From: Chionoecetes opilio
Lineage: Eukaryota; Arthropoda; Malacostraca; Decapoda; Majidae
Length of the DNA: 64,000 bases
Reading direction: 5' to 3'
NCBI GenBank assembly: GCA_016584305.1
Contig: JACEEZ010025376.1
Coordinates: 1-64,000, forward strand
Part shown: in pieces, positions 11,290 to 21,962 of the stretch
Layout: every line of letters starts with the position of its first letter
Position numbering within the stretch: position 1 is the stretch's first letter
Made by a program: the position numbers and the translations under genes
Notes under the pieces: generated by a model
What the model saw: the letters and a program-made list of their open reading frames with translations, nothing else
Told to the model about the DNA's origin: nothing
Databases searched by the model: none

Positions 11290-12065
11290 ATAATAGACAA
11301 CAACAGTCAATTTTTTGCGAATACTTACAAAATAGACATATACTAGGAAATAGACGTCCACACTAAAGACATGGAACGTGTCCAAGCTCGCACAGGCTAA
11401 AGTCAACTTTTTAAATACCCTCACCTTAAAATACTTCTATTACAACCTGACCTAACCCAACCTAACCTTCACCATCCCTTTTTTTTCTTTACTTTTTACA
11501 AAGAAAAGAAAAGGGCTAAATTGTAATTTGTTGTTTTAAAACCATAGATGGTATTTATTTAATCAAAGATATTTACTAAACTCCAGCATAAATCTGCTCT
11601 TCTTTGTTTGCCTGGTGTTGAATTATCAGCAAGAATAGTGTGACTTCTTGTTGGCTTGATTCAGTCTTGCTCAAGCACATTTAAAACTTCTTTTAGGTCA
11701 GATCCAAATTCCAGTGTAGTCCTCATTGTTGGTGACTGGGCCTGAACAGTCAAAATTATTGTAGCGAAATATACTGCATATATTTATATTGTATTGAAAA
11801 TATTACCTGATTTGCTTGATGAGATGTTGGTATGGTCTCCTCTCCTGGATGTCTGGGCCTTGGATACCTTGCCTCGATTTATGTGTTTAATTTTGTTTTG
11901 TTTTTGTTGTGTGGACAAGGGGAAGTAGACTACGGACCTTGCAGTAGCACCCGTACGCCCATTGGGTTTAGTGCCAGAGGTCCTTTTTTATTATTTTGTT
12001 CCGTCATGTATGCCGATTGCAGCTAGCCAACCAAATTGTCATAATTGTATTTCCCAATATAATTT
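11290..12065. other. No gene seen; remnant between LINE and Helitron polyprotein
   Basis: This is AT-rich sequence with CCTAACC-type motifs near 11,445-11,470 and no supported open frame. The 3' end of the large Helitron-type element at 12,066-20,702 probably lies here, but I could not identify a terminal hairpin. Confidence 0.4.
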
Positions 12066-13560
12066 TTAACTCTCACCAATTTCAATACACAACTCTTTAT
12101 CACTTTGTTTCTCTCTTTCATCTTGCTTTAACCTTTCCTTAAAAGCATCTTTTAACTTCAATGTAAGAAACCTTCTGCCATTTGGGTATGGTTTAAATGC
12201 CAAGTTTTCAAATTTTTTGCATCTCCTAATGGCAGTATAAGTAAGACCTACCGCAAATTCTTTGGCACCTAAGTTGATGAGAACTCTATCAAGACTCTGC
12301 CCTTGACTCTTATGTATTGTGATGGCATATGCGGGAACTATTGGAAACATTGTTCAAAGGGTTTTACCTTCATACCATGTTTTAGTTATGGGACAAATTG
12401 GTACTAATTTTGTTTCACATGTCACTCCAGAGAAGGAGTCTCCCTTGAACTGAGAAATTTCTACCAAGACAACTGCAGGCAAGTTTGGGGGCCTTACACC
12501 AGATTTGTATAATATGTATCTGACCACACCTCTAGTACCATTGGTTAAACCAGCTTCACTCCAAAAATTAACACCAACCAACATTACATCCATACCTTTA
12601 CAAAGTAACAAGTTTTTAGGCAAACCACCATCTTGGTTTGAAGAGAGCTTACTATGAGCTGGTGTGCTCAGCTCTGACAACAGCAATTGGGTTACCTAAT
12701 GAAGCTATCCGTCGGACATTATGCTCTTGCAAGTCCACATTATATGCACATAACATGATGGCACTACTTTCAAAACTTTTCCTTTCAACAGGAGTGAAGT
12801 TGTTGCTGTTTAAGTCACGTTCCCCAAGTTTATACCAGTCATTTCTATCAAAAGTACCTTGGGACAATTTGGTCAAAAGATGTCTGAAATCTTTTTGATC
12901 GTCACCTTGTTGCCTCATGATTTCATCTAATACCACAGTCTTTTTGAAAAGCTTGAACAAGGACTGTCCATTTATCAATGGAATCATAGTTTCGGCTTTA
13001 CAAGCGTAGAGGGGTGAGTCGAGTACAGGTGGAAGTTGAGCAAAGTCCCCCATAATAATCATTGAAATACCTCCAAAGGGTTCATTGTTGTTTTTGATTT
13101 CCTGCAATCTTGTGTTTGTCATGTACAACCTATACATGACATGCCCATCATTGACTTTTCATCAATTGCAAGCAACTTGGTGCCTTCAAATTTCATTTGT
13201 AACTCCTGAAGAACATCTCCATGACAATCTGATATATCTTTACCAAACCCGACATTTACTGGAAGCTTGAACAAAGAATGCAAGGTACTACCTCCAATCA
13301 TGAATGCAGCTGTACCTGTAGGAGCAGCCTTTACCAGAAACTTTTTACCAGCTCTCTCTACAATGAATTTGGAGACACAGTTTAGCAAGAAGCTTTTACC
13401 ACAGCCAGCCCTACCAGATATGTTTAAATGCAAAGGGGGAGTGCTAGAGTCAGACAGCTTCTTTTCTACCCAATCAATTACCATTTTGTAAATAGCTTTC
13501 TGTTTGGAATTTAGCTTTAAAGGATCACAACCATCATAACTGTCACCCTCTGGTAATACT
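12066..13560 (-). pseudogene. Helitron Pif1-like helicase domain
   Basis: ISGRAGCGKSFLLN is Walker A; LLAIDEKSMMG is Walker B; ISMIIMGDFAQLPPV is motif III. GLTNGTRGVVRYI and PAYAITIHKSQGQSLDRV are the C-terminal motifs, ending with FAVGLTYTAIRRCK. The order and motifs match superfamily 1B Pif1 helicases fused to Helitron Rep, which unwind the displaced strand. Frameshifts near 13,125 and 12,680 and a TGA at 12,354-12,356 break it. The stop codon at 12,066-12,068 is probably the natural end. Confidence 0.92.
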
Positions 13561-15311
13561 GCAGTTTTCTCTCCTCAATCCAACCTTGGGCATCCTTTAG
13601 ATCAGAGTCAGTCATACCTAGAACCTGGGCATCATCAAAGACTTCACTTTCATTTTCCCTCAGGAAACAGTCATCAGCATATTCAGGATGTTGCTCAACC
13701 TCTGACACATGATTTTCAACTGCCTGAACAACTGCATCATTACCAATATTTCTGCACTCCATCCACTCATCTAACTCTGTATTTTCTGGTTCCTCCTCCT
13801 CAACATGTAACTCATCAAGAGGATTATGTTCTGGTGCTGATGGCACATTCTGTATGGGTATCTGCCTCTGCTTAAACTCCTTTTGGATAATTTCTGGACA
13901 CAACGGGTTTTTAACAAACTCTTTCAATTCGGCTTCACAAGAGCCAAACTCCTTACCAACATTATCTAGAGTACAACCAGGCTTGTCCATGAGCAGCAAG
14001 CACCTGCAGTAGTCCTCATATTTTGGGTCACCTTTGTGCACAATGTACCTATAAGTGGGTATGAAAGCAGGGAAAACATTTGCTTTTCTGACCTTCCATT
14101 TTTTGGTGAAATTATACATGAATTCTCTCAGACATATATATTTTGGATGCTTATCCCACTTGAACCTAAGAGGATAATCCTGACAAAGTTTTTGAAAATT
14201 TGCATTGCTCTCTCTGGACCAGTATGCATCCTGCCAATTATCATCGTCACCAATATCTTCCGACTCATCGGCAACTGTTTTATTTACCTTTTTGCTTCCT
14301 TGCAAGTTCGCATAACGTGGTTGTCTACTGTATTTGACATAGGCCAATCCCTGAATAATCAACAAACACTCATTTACCGATACGTCTCTTTGACCTATGT
14401 TGGCATTCAAAATTTTCGTGGCTACCTTCCGAAGTGGTGTATCATCATTGATTTTTGACAAGACACTTTTTGCTATGCTAGAGAAGAAGTCTGACTGGGT
14501 CTCTGGTTTTATTATGTATTTCAGCAGATACTTGAGAAGTTGATCATATGAAGAAATAGTCTTGTGATTAGTGTTGGCCATCCAAACTAATAACAATTCA
14601 CATATATGACCAACAATTGCAGGGTTGTTTCTTGCCAATACCAATTTGTCTTTAACATAGGAACAACCTTCAAAAACAGCAGAGTTTAGTTCATCCTGGG
14701 GCTTTCTTTTCACAGAATCTAACCAACCATTTTGATCGCAAAAAGGCTCATAGCCATGATACTCCATAGGATGCTTGAACCGACAAACTAAGACTTTGAC
14801 CTTGTGGGGATTACCAGGCTTAGAGGCCATTACCAGGGTGTTCAGGATCAGGAACCATTTTGTACCTTTTATGATTTTGACAGTAACCCAATTTACATTT
14901 GTGTAACATTACACGATTAACCAGCATTTCATATTGCTTGAGAAGCTTCTCATTGTTAATGGCCACATCTTTAAATTCTTTTCTAAGTACATTGTCAGAG
15001 GGTCGGTACACATTTTGTCCCAATGGTGCAGGCCAGTTTTTGGGGTCCAAGTTTGGGTGAATCACACTTATACCAGCAGATAGCGAGTTGAATTTTATCA
15101 TTTTCTTTCTAGCTGCCAAGATTTCTCTTTTTTCTTCATCTTTTTCTACCACAACCTTAGGTTCATCTTTGTCAGAAACTATGGGCACAAACATTTCAGC
15201 CGAATCCATATCTTTAACTGTTGGGCCATTTTTAACAGATATTACCATGTGGCAGTGGATAGCACCTCTACTTTGAAACTCATTTCTCATTATGTAGTCT
15301 TCACCACCGAG
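13520..15311 (-). pseudogene. Helitron Rep (HUH nuclease) domain
   Basis: MRNEFQSRGAIHCHMVISV at about 15,290 carries the His-x-His metal-binding motif of rolling-circle Rep nucleases. After a frameshift near 14,830, QLLKYLLKYIIKPE (about 14,500-14,540) provides two Tyr residues four apart, the Y2 catalytic motif of Helitron Rep. HKCKLGYCQNH between them is a likely Cys/His metal site. These residues would nick and rejoin DNA in rolling-circle transposition. The C-terminal part is acidic and leads into the helicase. One frameshift breaks it. Confidence 0.88.
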
Positions 15312-16130
15312 TTAAGGTTTTAAGACATATTCCCATAGCAAATCTACCCTCTTTTGGAAGAATTCATTCACAATGTCAACGTTTTCCCGAGCAGCCTTTT
15401 GCCTGAGTAAGTAATCTGTCCTTTCATCAATGTAATTAACCAGATCCTGGCCTTCAGGTATGTCACCCAAACTTTTCACCACAGTTTTGTTCAAATACTC
15501 CTCTGAGCCAGGTAGTAACCTATGCAAATCATACCAGTGAAAATCTGCTGGGCTGACAGTCAAGAACAAGTTGAACATTTTTTCATCTTTTGAAATTATT
15601 CTGAGAAGTCGTAGAAAGCAATAGCTTTTTGAGATATGCTGTGAAAAGAATTGTTGACTGCCCTTGATGCCACTAGAAAAACAGTACAAACTTTTTAAAA
15701 TGGCATGGTCACCTTGGTCCAACTTTTCCCTCAGTTCTTTAACACTTAAATGACCCATGTGTCTCTGTGCGTAAAGATTACCTAGAGTTAGTGTTTGCCT
15801 TCTTTGGTACATATTTGTTACAACTAGTGGAAATATTGGATCATTTGCAAACCTTCTGTCGTACCTCATGAGATGTTTAGTCCAGTCCATGAAGGTAGGT
15901 TGATTGCCCAACCTTGGCTTAGTAAAATCACATTTACCATCAGGGAAGAGATGAGGAAAAGCCTTGGAGAAGAAACCTGGCATGAACTCACTTGCAGGCT
16001 CAGAGCTCTGCAAAAGTTCCAAGACTGGATTGTCAGAAACTTTCATCAAGAAACTTTCATCATTCAGAATTGTCATCGGAACCACCAACCTGAATGGAAT
16101 CAACAGCCTTCTTGATATGTTCATTAACAA
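15312..16130 (-). pseudogene. Helitron N-terminal replicase domain
   Basis: It contains PGFFSKAFPHLFPDGKCDF, FMDWTKHLMRYDRRFANDP and TNMYQRRQTLTLGNLYA, hallmarks of the Helitron_like_N region upstream of the Rep nuclease. A single TAA at 15,312-15,314 separates it from the Rep HUH segment, which is in the same frame. No other stop is seen inside. It belongs to the same polyprotein as its neighbours. Confidence 0.88.
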
Positions 16131-17073
16131 TACCCTTGCTCAAAGCTTCTCGAACGGTGGAATTGGGCCTTGGAATGTCACCATCATCATCTTCTTGTTG
16201 AGCAGCAACAGCGGCACACAATCTATCTCCGTCTTCATCAAAGCCAGCAGGATTGGTTTCAGACACCTCGAGCAAATTTTCATCATCAATTATCCTTCTA
16301 ATTCCCTCAACATTGCCACCACTTTCTGGATACTCATTTAGTACCTCATAGTTAATAATGATATGCCTATACTCTGGATTGTTTTGAACCAACCATTTTA
16401 GAGCATCAATGATATACTGCCTGTTTGCTTTAAACTGCTTTTTGTGATTGTCGTCAGACCTTTCAATAACAATTATGGGGAGCAAAGAGACTGCCCTAGG
16501 CAAGGAAGTTATTTGTTCAAATAAGTGGTCAACCTTTTGTTCAAAAGCTATACAGTGTCCAGAAGCTCCATGAGACCCATTTTTACGCTTGAAGAAATGT
16601 ATGTATGGAATTATCAAACATATAGCGGAAAGTTCAACCTGATTTAATATTTTTATGCACTGCGGTACTTCACCTGGAATCATATCATTAACAACAAAAA
16701 ACCTAGGTACATCACTTTCCCTATACTTCAACTGATTACACCTTTGACACAAACCAGTCTTTGGACCTATTTTCTGATCAAACCAAGATTCCTTGCAATG
16801 TCCACACTGTCGTTCTTTGTTCCATTCACCTAATTGTGCATGCATCTTTTTACCACTTTCTAAAATAGAATTTTCTTTGAATAGACCCTCAGTATACATA
16901 TTGTCTACCAATCTTTGGTTATGTTCAGACCTTAAACTTTCTAAGGTGTTCAAGTTGCTAGCCATGTCTGCTTGTTCACATAAAATGTCCCCTTCTTCAT
17001 CAAATACTTCAGTTTCAGTCTGAATGCTCATAACAGTATCACCATTACCATCATACCTTTCAATAGTTGACAC
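16062..17073 (-). pseudogene. Helitron DUF6570-like region with zinc cluster
   Basis: The segment holds CGHCKESWF and GLCQRCNQLKY, two Cys pairs of a probable zinc finger. Then VPRFFVVNDMIPGEVPQCI, LSAICLIIPYIHFFKRKNG and LPIIVIERSDDNHKKQF follow, the pattern seen in the N-terminal part of many Helitron replicases. It shares the USP frame, so the fusion is direct. The frame is lost at about 16,070 and resumes one frame over. The exact role in transposition is unknown. Confidence 0.75.
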
Positions 17074-17560
17074 CGGATTAGAGAAGCTTATGTCAGAGGT
17101 TATTGTACCGTGATTAGAATCTTTGTTACCAGGAGTTAATCTTTTATTCGAGGTCCTATCTGAATTCAGTCAATTCTTACTTGAATTTCTTTTGTCAGTG
17201 TTACCAGTGGTAAAATTCACAATTTGCTTTGTAGCTGGCCCAGAGTCAGTACCTTCGTCCTGAGGACTCAAAACCTGAAACCTGTTGTGAGTAGCAATAT
17301 CAGAAGTGTCATTTGTACATGAGGTCAAGTCATTGCCAGTTTGTAAGCTTTTTTTCGATGTCCTACCAAAGTTTGACCTTTTCGTTTTTTAAACTGGTTG
17401 CCAGTTTGTACCAGAGGTTTCATTTTCGATTCCTAAGCTGTTGTTCGAGGTCCTATCTAAGTTCATTCTTTTTCTTGCCAAAATGCGTTGTTCAGTAATA
17501 CACAAGGTTTCAATACCAGTACCACTTGCAGAGAATTCATTTTCCTTGGAACCAGCACCC
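16800..17560 (-). pseudogene. Polyprotein linker with degenerate repeats
   Basis: Between the USP and the DUF6570-like region the same frame continues, with stops at 17,389-17,391 and 17,170-17,172. Three related pieces occur: LDRTSNNSLGIENETSGTN, FGRTSKKSLQTGNDLTS and SDRTSNKRLTPGNKDSN. They are Ser/Thr/Asn-rich and probably disordered. No function is inferred beyond a spacer; post-translational cleavage by the USP is not expected from known USP chemistry. Confidence 0.6.
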
Positions 17561-18033
17561 ACACCATCTTGATGGAGTACATTGTTACTAACGTTAATTT
17601 TTTCGTAAAGAAAGACATATCCATACTTTGGGCAATCTGAATGTTCAACTCGTCTTTCATCATTACACTCTATCCAAATATTACCTTGTAACAAATGTGA
17701 AACATAGTGCCCGCTTTCCAATGTTTCACCCCTATGTTCAACAACTCCTTTCAATTGATAACTGTTTCCTCCAATACACATTGCTAGAGCAGGATCAACA
17801 TGGCTGAAGACCTTGCTTAAAAAAATGTCAAACCTGCCAAGCGACAAAGCCAAAAGTTTGGAGAGGTTGTCTAAAGTTTCAACTATTGTATGCTCAGTCT
17901 CTGTTCTGCAGTTCTCACACCTTTTGGTAACAACACCTTCCCGATTTTGCTTAAAATAAAAAATAAAAGATGAGTCGTAGATTACGTCCAAAAGCATGGT
18001 TTCAGGCTGTAAGTGTTGCCCAGAGACACTTGG
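17560..18033 (-). pseudogene. USP domain, C-terminal half with catalytic His
   Basis: Continues the USP after removal of the 18,034-20,178 insert and one copy of CTTGG; the junction is in frame. It contains KRCENC (second CxxC of the zinc ribbon), LLALSLGRFD, and the His box GETLESGHYVSHLL followed by WIECNDERRV and YVFLYEK. The catalytic His and the Asn/Asp following it are present, so all USP catalytic positions survive across the two halves. It reads straight into the linker and Helitron domains without a stop at its end, which argues for a fusion, not a neighbouring gene. Confidence 0.88.
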
Positions 18034-20178
18034 GCCCGTACCGAGAGTTGAAGGCGGTAGAGGGACGAACAGCGAGGTAACGACGAGCGGCATACTTTCA
18101 ATCTGTTACCGAGAGTCGACAGTGGAAGTTGGTTGAGATATCACGCCTGCGACAATATAGTGGCAACAGTGCTGCTTCAAACTGCGTAGCCAGCCGTACG
18201 ACTAAAATAGTGTATAATGCGAATTTTCCCTTATACTCATCAAAAACATCAACAGAAACGTTGCGATCGGCTATGAAGTTGATGAAATATATATTTAATG
18301 AAGTTAATTAACAGTAGAGGCGTGTATACGTAAGTTTCTCTACCGCTCATGTGAACATATGCGGTAAGAGAACCGTCCTGGCGGGTTCTGGCAGCGACCT
18401 TCATGATGGCGACGGCTGAAGCGTGGCCACCGAGATGATAAGGCCTGGTGGATCGCCCGTGACGTCACACCATAAGGATACCACCCGCTCCGCTCCCTGT
18501 ACAAGTTTACCTACCTAATATAATGTTTATCAGTATAAAAGATATACTGTTTCTTCGGAAAATGTTTGGTTCTATAATATTATCAAATAAAAAAACCGTA
18601 AAAAACACAAAAGAAAATGCCATTATGAGACTTTCAAGAAATATGCATTAACTTAAACTCTTCGCCATTTAATATTTTGCTCGCAAACATTTTACATGGA
18701 GAATGTCAATAGAAGCGGAGTTAAATTAGCTTTCCATTGATATATTTCGTTTAGTGATAAATGATTTAGCGGCATGCATAAATTAGCGTTAACTAAATAT
18801 AAAAAATCATGAAATCGGGTAATTTCCTAACTAATATATGTTTATCAGTATAAAATATATACTATTATCTTTCGGAATGTTCGTTAAAATATTATCAAAA
18901 AAAAAACCGTAAAACACACTAAGAAATGCCATTATGAGACTTTCAAGAAATATGCATGAACTTAAACTTTTCGCCATTTAATATTTTGTGAAAAAACTTT
19001 TACATGGAGAATATCAGTAGAAGCGGAATTTAATTAGCTTTCCATTGATATATTCCTTTTCTGATAAATGAATTAGAACTATGCATAAATAGCGTTAACT
19101 AAATAAATAACATCATGAAATCGGGTAATTTACCCGATTTCATGATGTTATTTTTTAGTTAACGCTAATTATACATAGTTCTAATTCATTTATCAGAAAA
19201 GGAAATATATCAATGGAAAGCTAATTAAATTCCGCTTCTATTGATATTCGCCATGTAAAAAGTTTTTGCACAAAATATTAAATAGCGAAAAGTTTAATTA
19301 CATGCATATTTCTTGAAAGTCTCATAATGGCATTTCTTTAGTGTATTTTACGGTGTTTTATTTGATAATATTATAGAACAAACATTTCCGAAGATAACAG
19401 TATATATTTTATACTGATAAACATATATTAGTAGGAAATTACAGATTTCATGATTTTTATATTTAGTTAACGCTAATTATGCATGCCGCTAATTCATTTA
19501 TCACTAAACGAAATATATCAATGGAAAGCTAATAAACTCCGCTTCTATCGATATTCTCCATGTAAAATGTTTGCGAGCAAAAATATTAAATGGCGAAGAG
19601 TTTAAGTTAATGTATATTTCTGAAAGTCTCATAATGGCACTTTCTTTGTGTGTTTTACGGTTTTTTATTTGATAATATTATAGAACAAACATTTCCGAAG
19701 ATAACAGTATATCTTTTATACTGATAAACATTATATTAGGTAGGTAAACTTGTACGGGGAGTGGAGCGGGTTGTATCCTTATGGTGTGACGTCACGGGCG
19801 ATCCACCAGGCCTTGTCTCTCGGTGGTCTCGGCTGAAGCCGCTACCCACCCCTCTATCCTGAACCTCAGTTAATTATTGTCACTAAAATCACTTATTGCC
19901 GCATATGTAATACCTAATAATCTTATACTTATACTTAAATACATATTGGCAAGAACATTTTTAACATATCTCTTAATCCCTCCAGATTAGGAATGTAATA
20001 AAAATTCATCGAAGGTTGCGTGAAGACACAGGGAGGGATACCCGTGTCTCCAACCGTGACCGCCTACCTCGTCCCTGCTCTTCGTTCCAAAATTACAGGG
20101 TATTTTATCCCTCTTATGGTAAGCGAAGGTCTGCCGCTCGTCGTTCTACCGCCTACCGTCATGACTCTCGGTACGGGC
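18034..20178. mobile_element. Foldback element inserted in the USP gene
   Basis: The ends are GCCCGTACCGAGAGT and its reverse complement, flanked by CTTGG on both sides (18,029-18,033 and 20,179-20,183), a 5-bp duplication. The centre at about 19,129 is the axis of a near-perfect inverted repeat whose arms run about 720 bp each way (18,409-19,129 and 19,129-19,850). The arms include the block GTGACGTCAC near 18,460 and 19,790. The element has no transposase. Superfamily unknown; 5-bp duplications do not settle it. Confidence 0.9.
18516..19745. repeat. Four ~310-bp units, two direct and two inverted
   Basis: A unit running from TAATATAATGTTTATCAGTA to ATCATGAAATCGGGTAATTT occurs at about 18,516-18,828 and again at 18,829-19,129. 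The same pair follows in inverted orientation to 19,745. Outer and inner units differ from one another more than each differs from its mirror partner. This shows that tandem duplication came before formation, or homogenisation, of the palindrome. Confidence 0.85.
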
Positions 20179-20702
20179 CTTGGACACTTCTTACAAGAAA
20201 AGACCCTGGTAATATGAAACCCAAACAGTTCTTTGATCTTGGGCTCCAAATCAATCAGTGCACCCAAATATTCTCGAGCATCTTGCTGTAAGTTACTGGC
20301 AAAGATACCATTGAATCTGCCCACAAGCTCCCGAATTTTGTCTGCATTTGAAATGAAATCTGTGCTTTTTGAAATGGCAGCCATTAATCCCAATATGCTA
20401 ACTTCATGGGATCGCTTGCTTTGTAGAATTTCTTTTATGCTATCGCAGTGGAGCAGCGTGTTTAAAACGGCATTAGAATAACAAAGATTTTCTCCAGGCG
20501 GGTTTTTTAGCCTGTGGCCAGTAATTTGCTCTTTGTCAGCTTCTAATCGAGACAATGGTCCCTGTGGATGATTCCTAAGGTAAAAAGTAGCAAGTGCCGA
20601 CTTACATCCCCGAGTATGTTATGGAATGCTTTCATTGTTTTGGGCCAGAAGTTTTGCCACATCCAGCACACACATCCTCTTAATTTCGTCTCGAATTGAC
20701 AT
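20179..20702 (-). pseudogene. USP domain, N-terminal half with catalytic Cys
   Basis: A start codon at 20,702 opens MSIRDEIKRMCVLDVAKLLA. One in-frame TAA (about 20,613) is followed by open frame to the insert. The block GENLCYSNAVLNTLLHC matches the Cys box of ubiquitin-specific proteases (C19), with the nucleophile Cys preceded by Asn. Later, QQDAREYLGAL matches the QQDAxE box, and ITRVFSCKKC supplies the first CxxC of the zinc ribbon. USPs cleave ubiquitin from substrates. The frame is cut by the foldback element right after the CxxC and continues at 18,033. I chose the ATG at 20,702 because similarity-like composition begins there. Confidence 0.85.
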
Positions 20703-20867
20703 AATTGACAATACACCCTTGTCACAATACACTCCCATGTATACACGAGGCACTCATACCCACCCCTGTGCCTCTGTAACACTGTTAACGTTCCTATTTT
20801 GCGTGATATTACCCTAAATATAGACCTATAAATATAAGACCTAAACAACACTATCGAGCAGCTGGCC

Positions 20868-21692
20868 CAGTGTTGCCAGATCGAGCTGCCAAAATTTCCC
20901 TATATTCACCGCAAACATCTCCCTGTTTAGCCCTGTATTTCCCTGTCGCCTTTATATCAGTTTTTCCGTCAGAATTGCACAATTTGCAATGGAAATACAG
21001 AGGGCCTTTACCCCTTCATATCAGCCAACTTAAAAATTTGGGGTCACTTTCCCATTTATCAGTGTATCTTTGAGTGTACGCCTGGCGTTTGCCCTTGTAT
21101 GGAGGCAGTGGCGCAACCAGGGGGCTCTCCGAAATGTCCTTCCTTGTAAGAAATCAGAATACACTAAGTCAGTTAAAAAAAAGTTATTACAGGTTCTACC
21201 TAGCGATGTGACCGCGTCACCTGACCGTGTACACCTATATCTTGATTTGGTCGCGCATATGCTTCACGAAATGTCTTAAACAAGCATCTAACAACACCAA
21301 AACTATGTTTCAGCAGCAGAAAATATGAAATCAGGCCTGAAAAGGCCATCAGCGATGGCGGAAAAAAATTTACCATCCAGCGACTAGCGATAAATCTAGC
21401 GGATTTACTGTGTAACTGGGTGGCGAATACAAATTTTGCCCCCCCTCACCGAAAAAATATTCCTAGGTGCACCTCTGGCTAGAGGAGTAGACATGACTAC
21501 AGGTCACATCAATAGCACAGTAACATAAATCCTTCAGAGACTTCCAAACATCAGTCAGTACGGCAGCTTTACCGGGAACTGAGAATGAACTCACGGGAGT
21601 CTGAGATAGGACCTCAGAACACGTACTGTACCGACACTGTGCGAAAACCGGACAAGAACGATACGGCTATTTTCGAGACTTACAGCGAATAT

Positions 21693-21749
<57 letters not shown>

Positions 21750-21775
21750 CTCTTCTCTCTCTCTCTCTCTCCTCT

Positions 21776-21807
<32 letters not shown>

Positions 21808-21962
21808 TCGTAATTTAGAGATATATACACAAAAAGTTTATACATCTCCGTATCTTTCGAATTTCCCTATATTTTGGTATATTTTCAATTTTCTTCCCTG
21901 TTTCCCTGTAGTGACCTGAATTTCCCTTAAACAGGGAAATTTGCCTGCATCTGGCAGCACTG
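20868..21962. mobile_element. Non-autonomous TIR element, hAT-like ends
   Basis: The left end CAGTGTTGCCAGAT and right end (reverse complement CAGTGCTGCCAGAT) are inverted repeats; AAATTTCCCT motifs follow inward on both sides. CAGTG ends are common in hAT elements, but no 8-bp duplication could be confirmed. The interior is non-coding, with a CT tract. TTTCCCTGT/ACAGGGAAA motifs recur in both subterminal regions. Confidence 0.6.
21691..21810. repeat. (CT)n microsatellite
   Basis: TCTCTC tract with short TCTTCTC interruptions, inside the 20,868-21,962 element. Open frames across it are simple-sequence artefacts. Confidence 0.95.

Larger units (their letters stand above)
9170..11290 (+). pseudogene. 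LINE ORF2: endonuclease and pre-RT region, interrupted
   Basis: Coding signal starts about 9,170 (frames broken near 9,250, 9,480 and 9,650). The clearest part is 9,669-10,196, with MYRRPHSN, ISGDFNLDLL, DHVWSNN and DPTSDHFPAF. These are the conserved blocks of an APE-type endonuclease, whose GDFN and SDH residues act in nicking target DNA. The linker to RT continues to 10,567 and resumes at 11,203 with NERDITDPCEKANKFNNYF after a Helitron insertion. When the insert is removed the frame is continuous. It stops near 11,290 before any RT motif. CR1/Jockey-like by style. Dead, with several stops. Confidence 0.85.
12066..20702 (-). mobile_element. Helitron-type element encoding USP-Rep-helicase polyprotein
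   Basis: Reading from 20,702 down to 12,066 on the minus strand, domains follow in order. They are a ubiquitin-specific protease, a low-complexity linker, a DUF6570-like region with Cys pairs, a Helitron N domain, HUH Rep and Pif1-type helicase. Two segments (18,033-16,062 and 16,130-14,820) each stay in one frame apart from isolated stops. Others meet at single frameshifts near 16,070, 14,830, 13,560, 13,125 and 12,680. It is therefore best read as one ancestral open frame of more than 2,000 codons, interrupted by a 2,145-bp foldback insert. Termini were not found. Confidence 0.8.

Noticed and set aside
20570..20612. A short intron (GTAAGT..TTAG) in the USP 5' region
   Set aside because: It would be only about 31 nt; the frame reads through apart from one stop, so a simple nonsense mutation is more likely.
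21585..21845. Ser/Leu- and Glu/Arg-rich open frames on both strands
   Set aside because: Direct product of the (CT)n tract.
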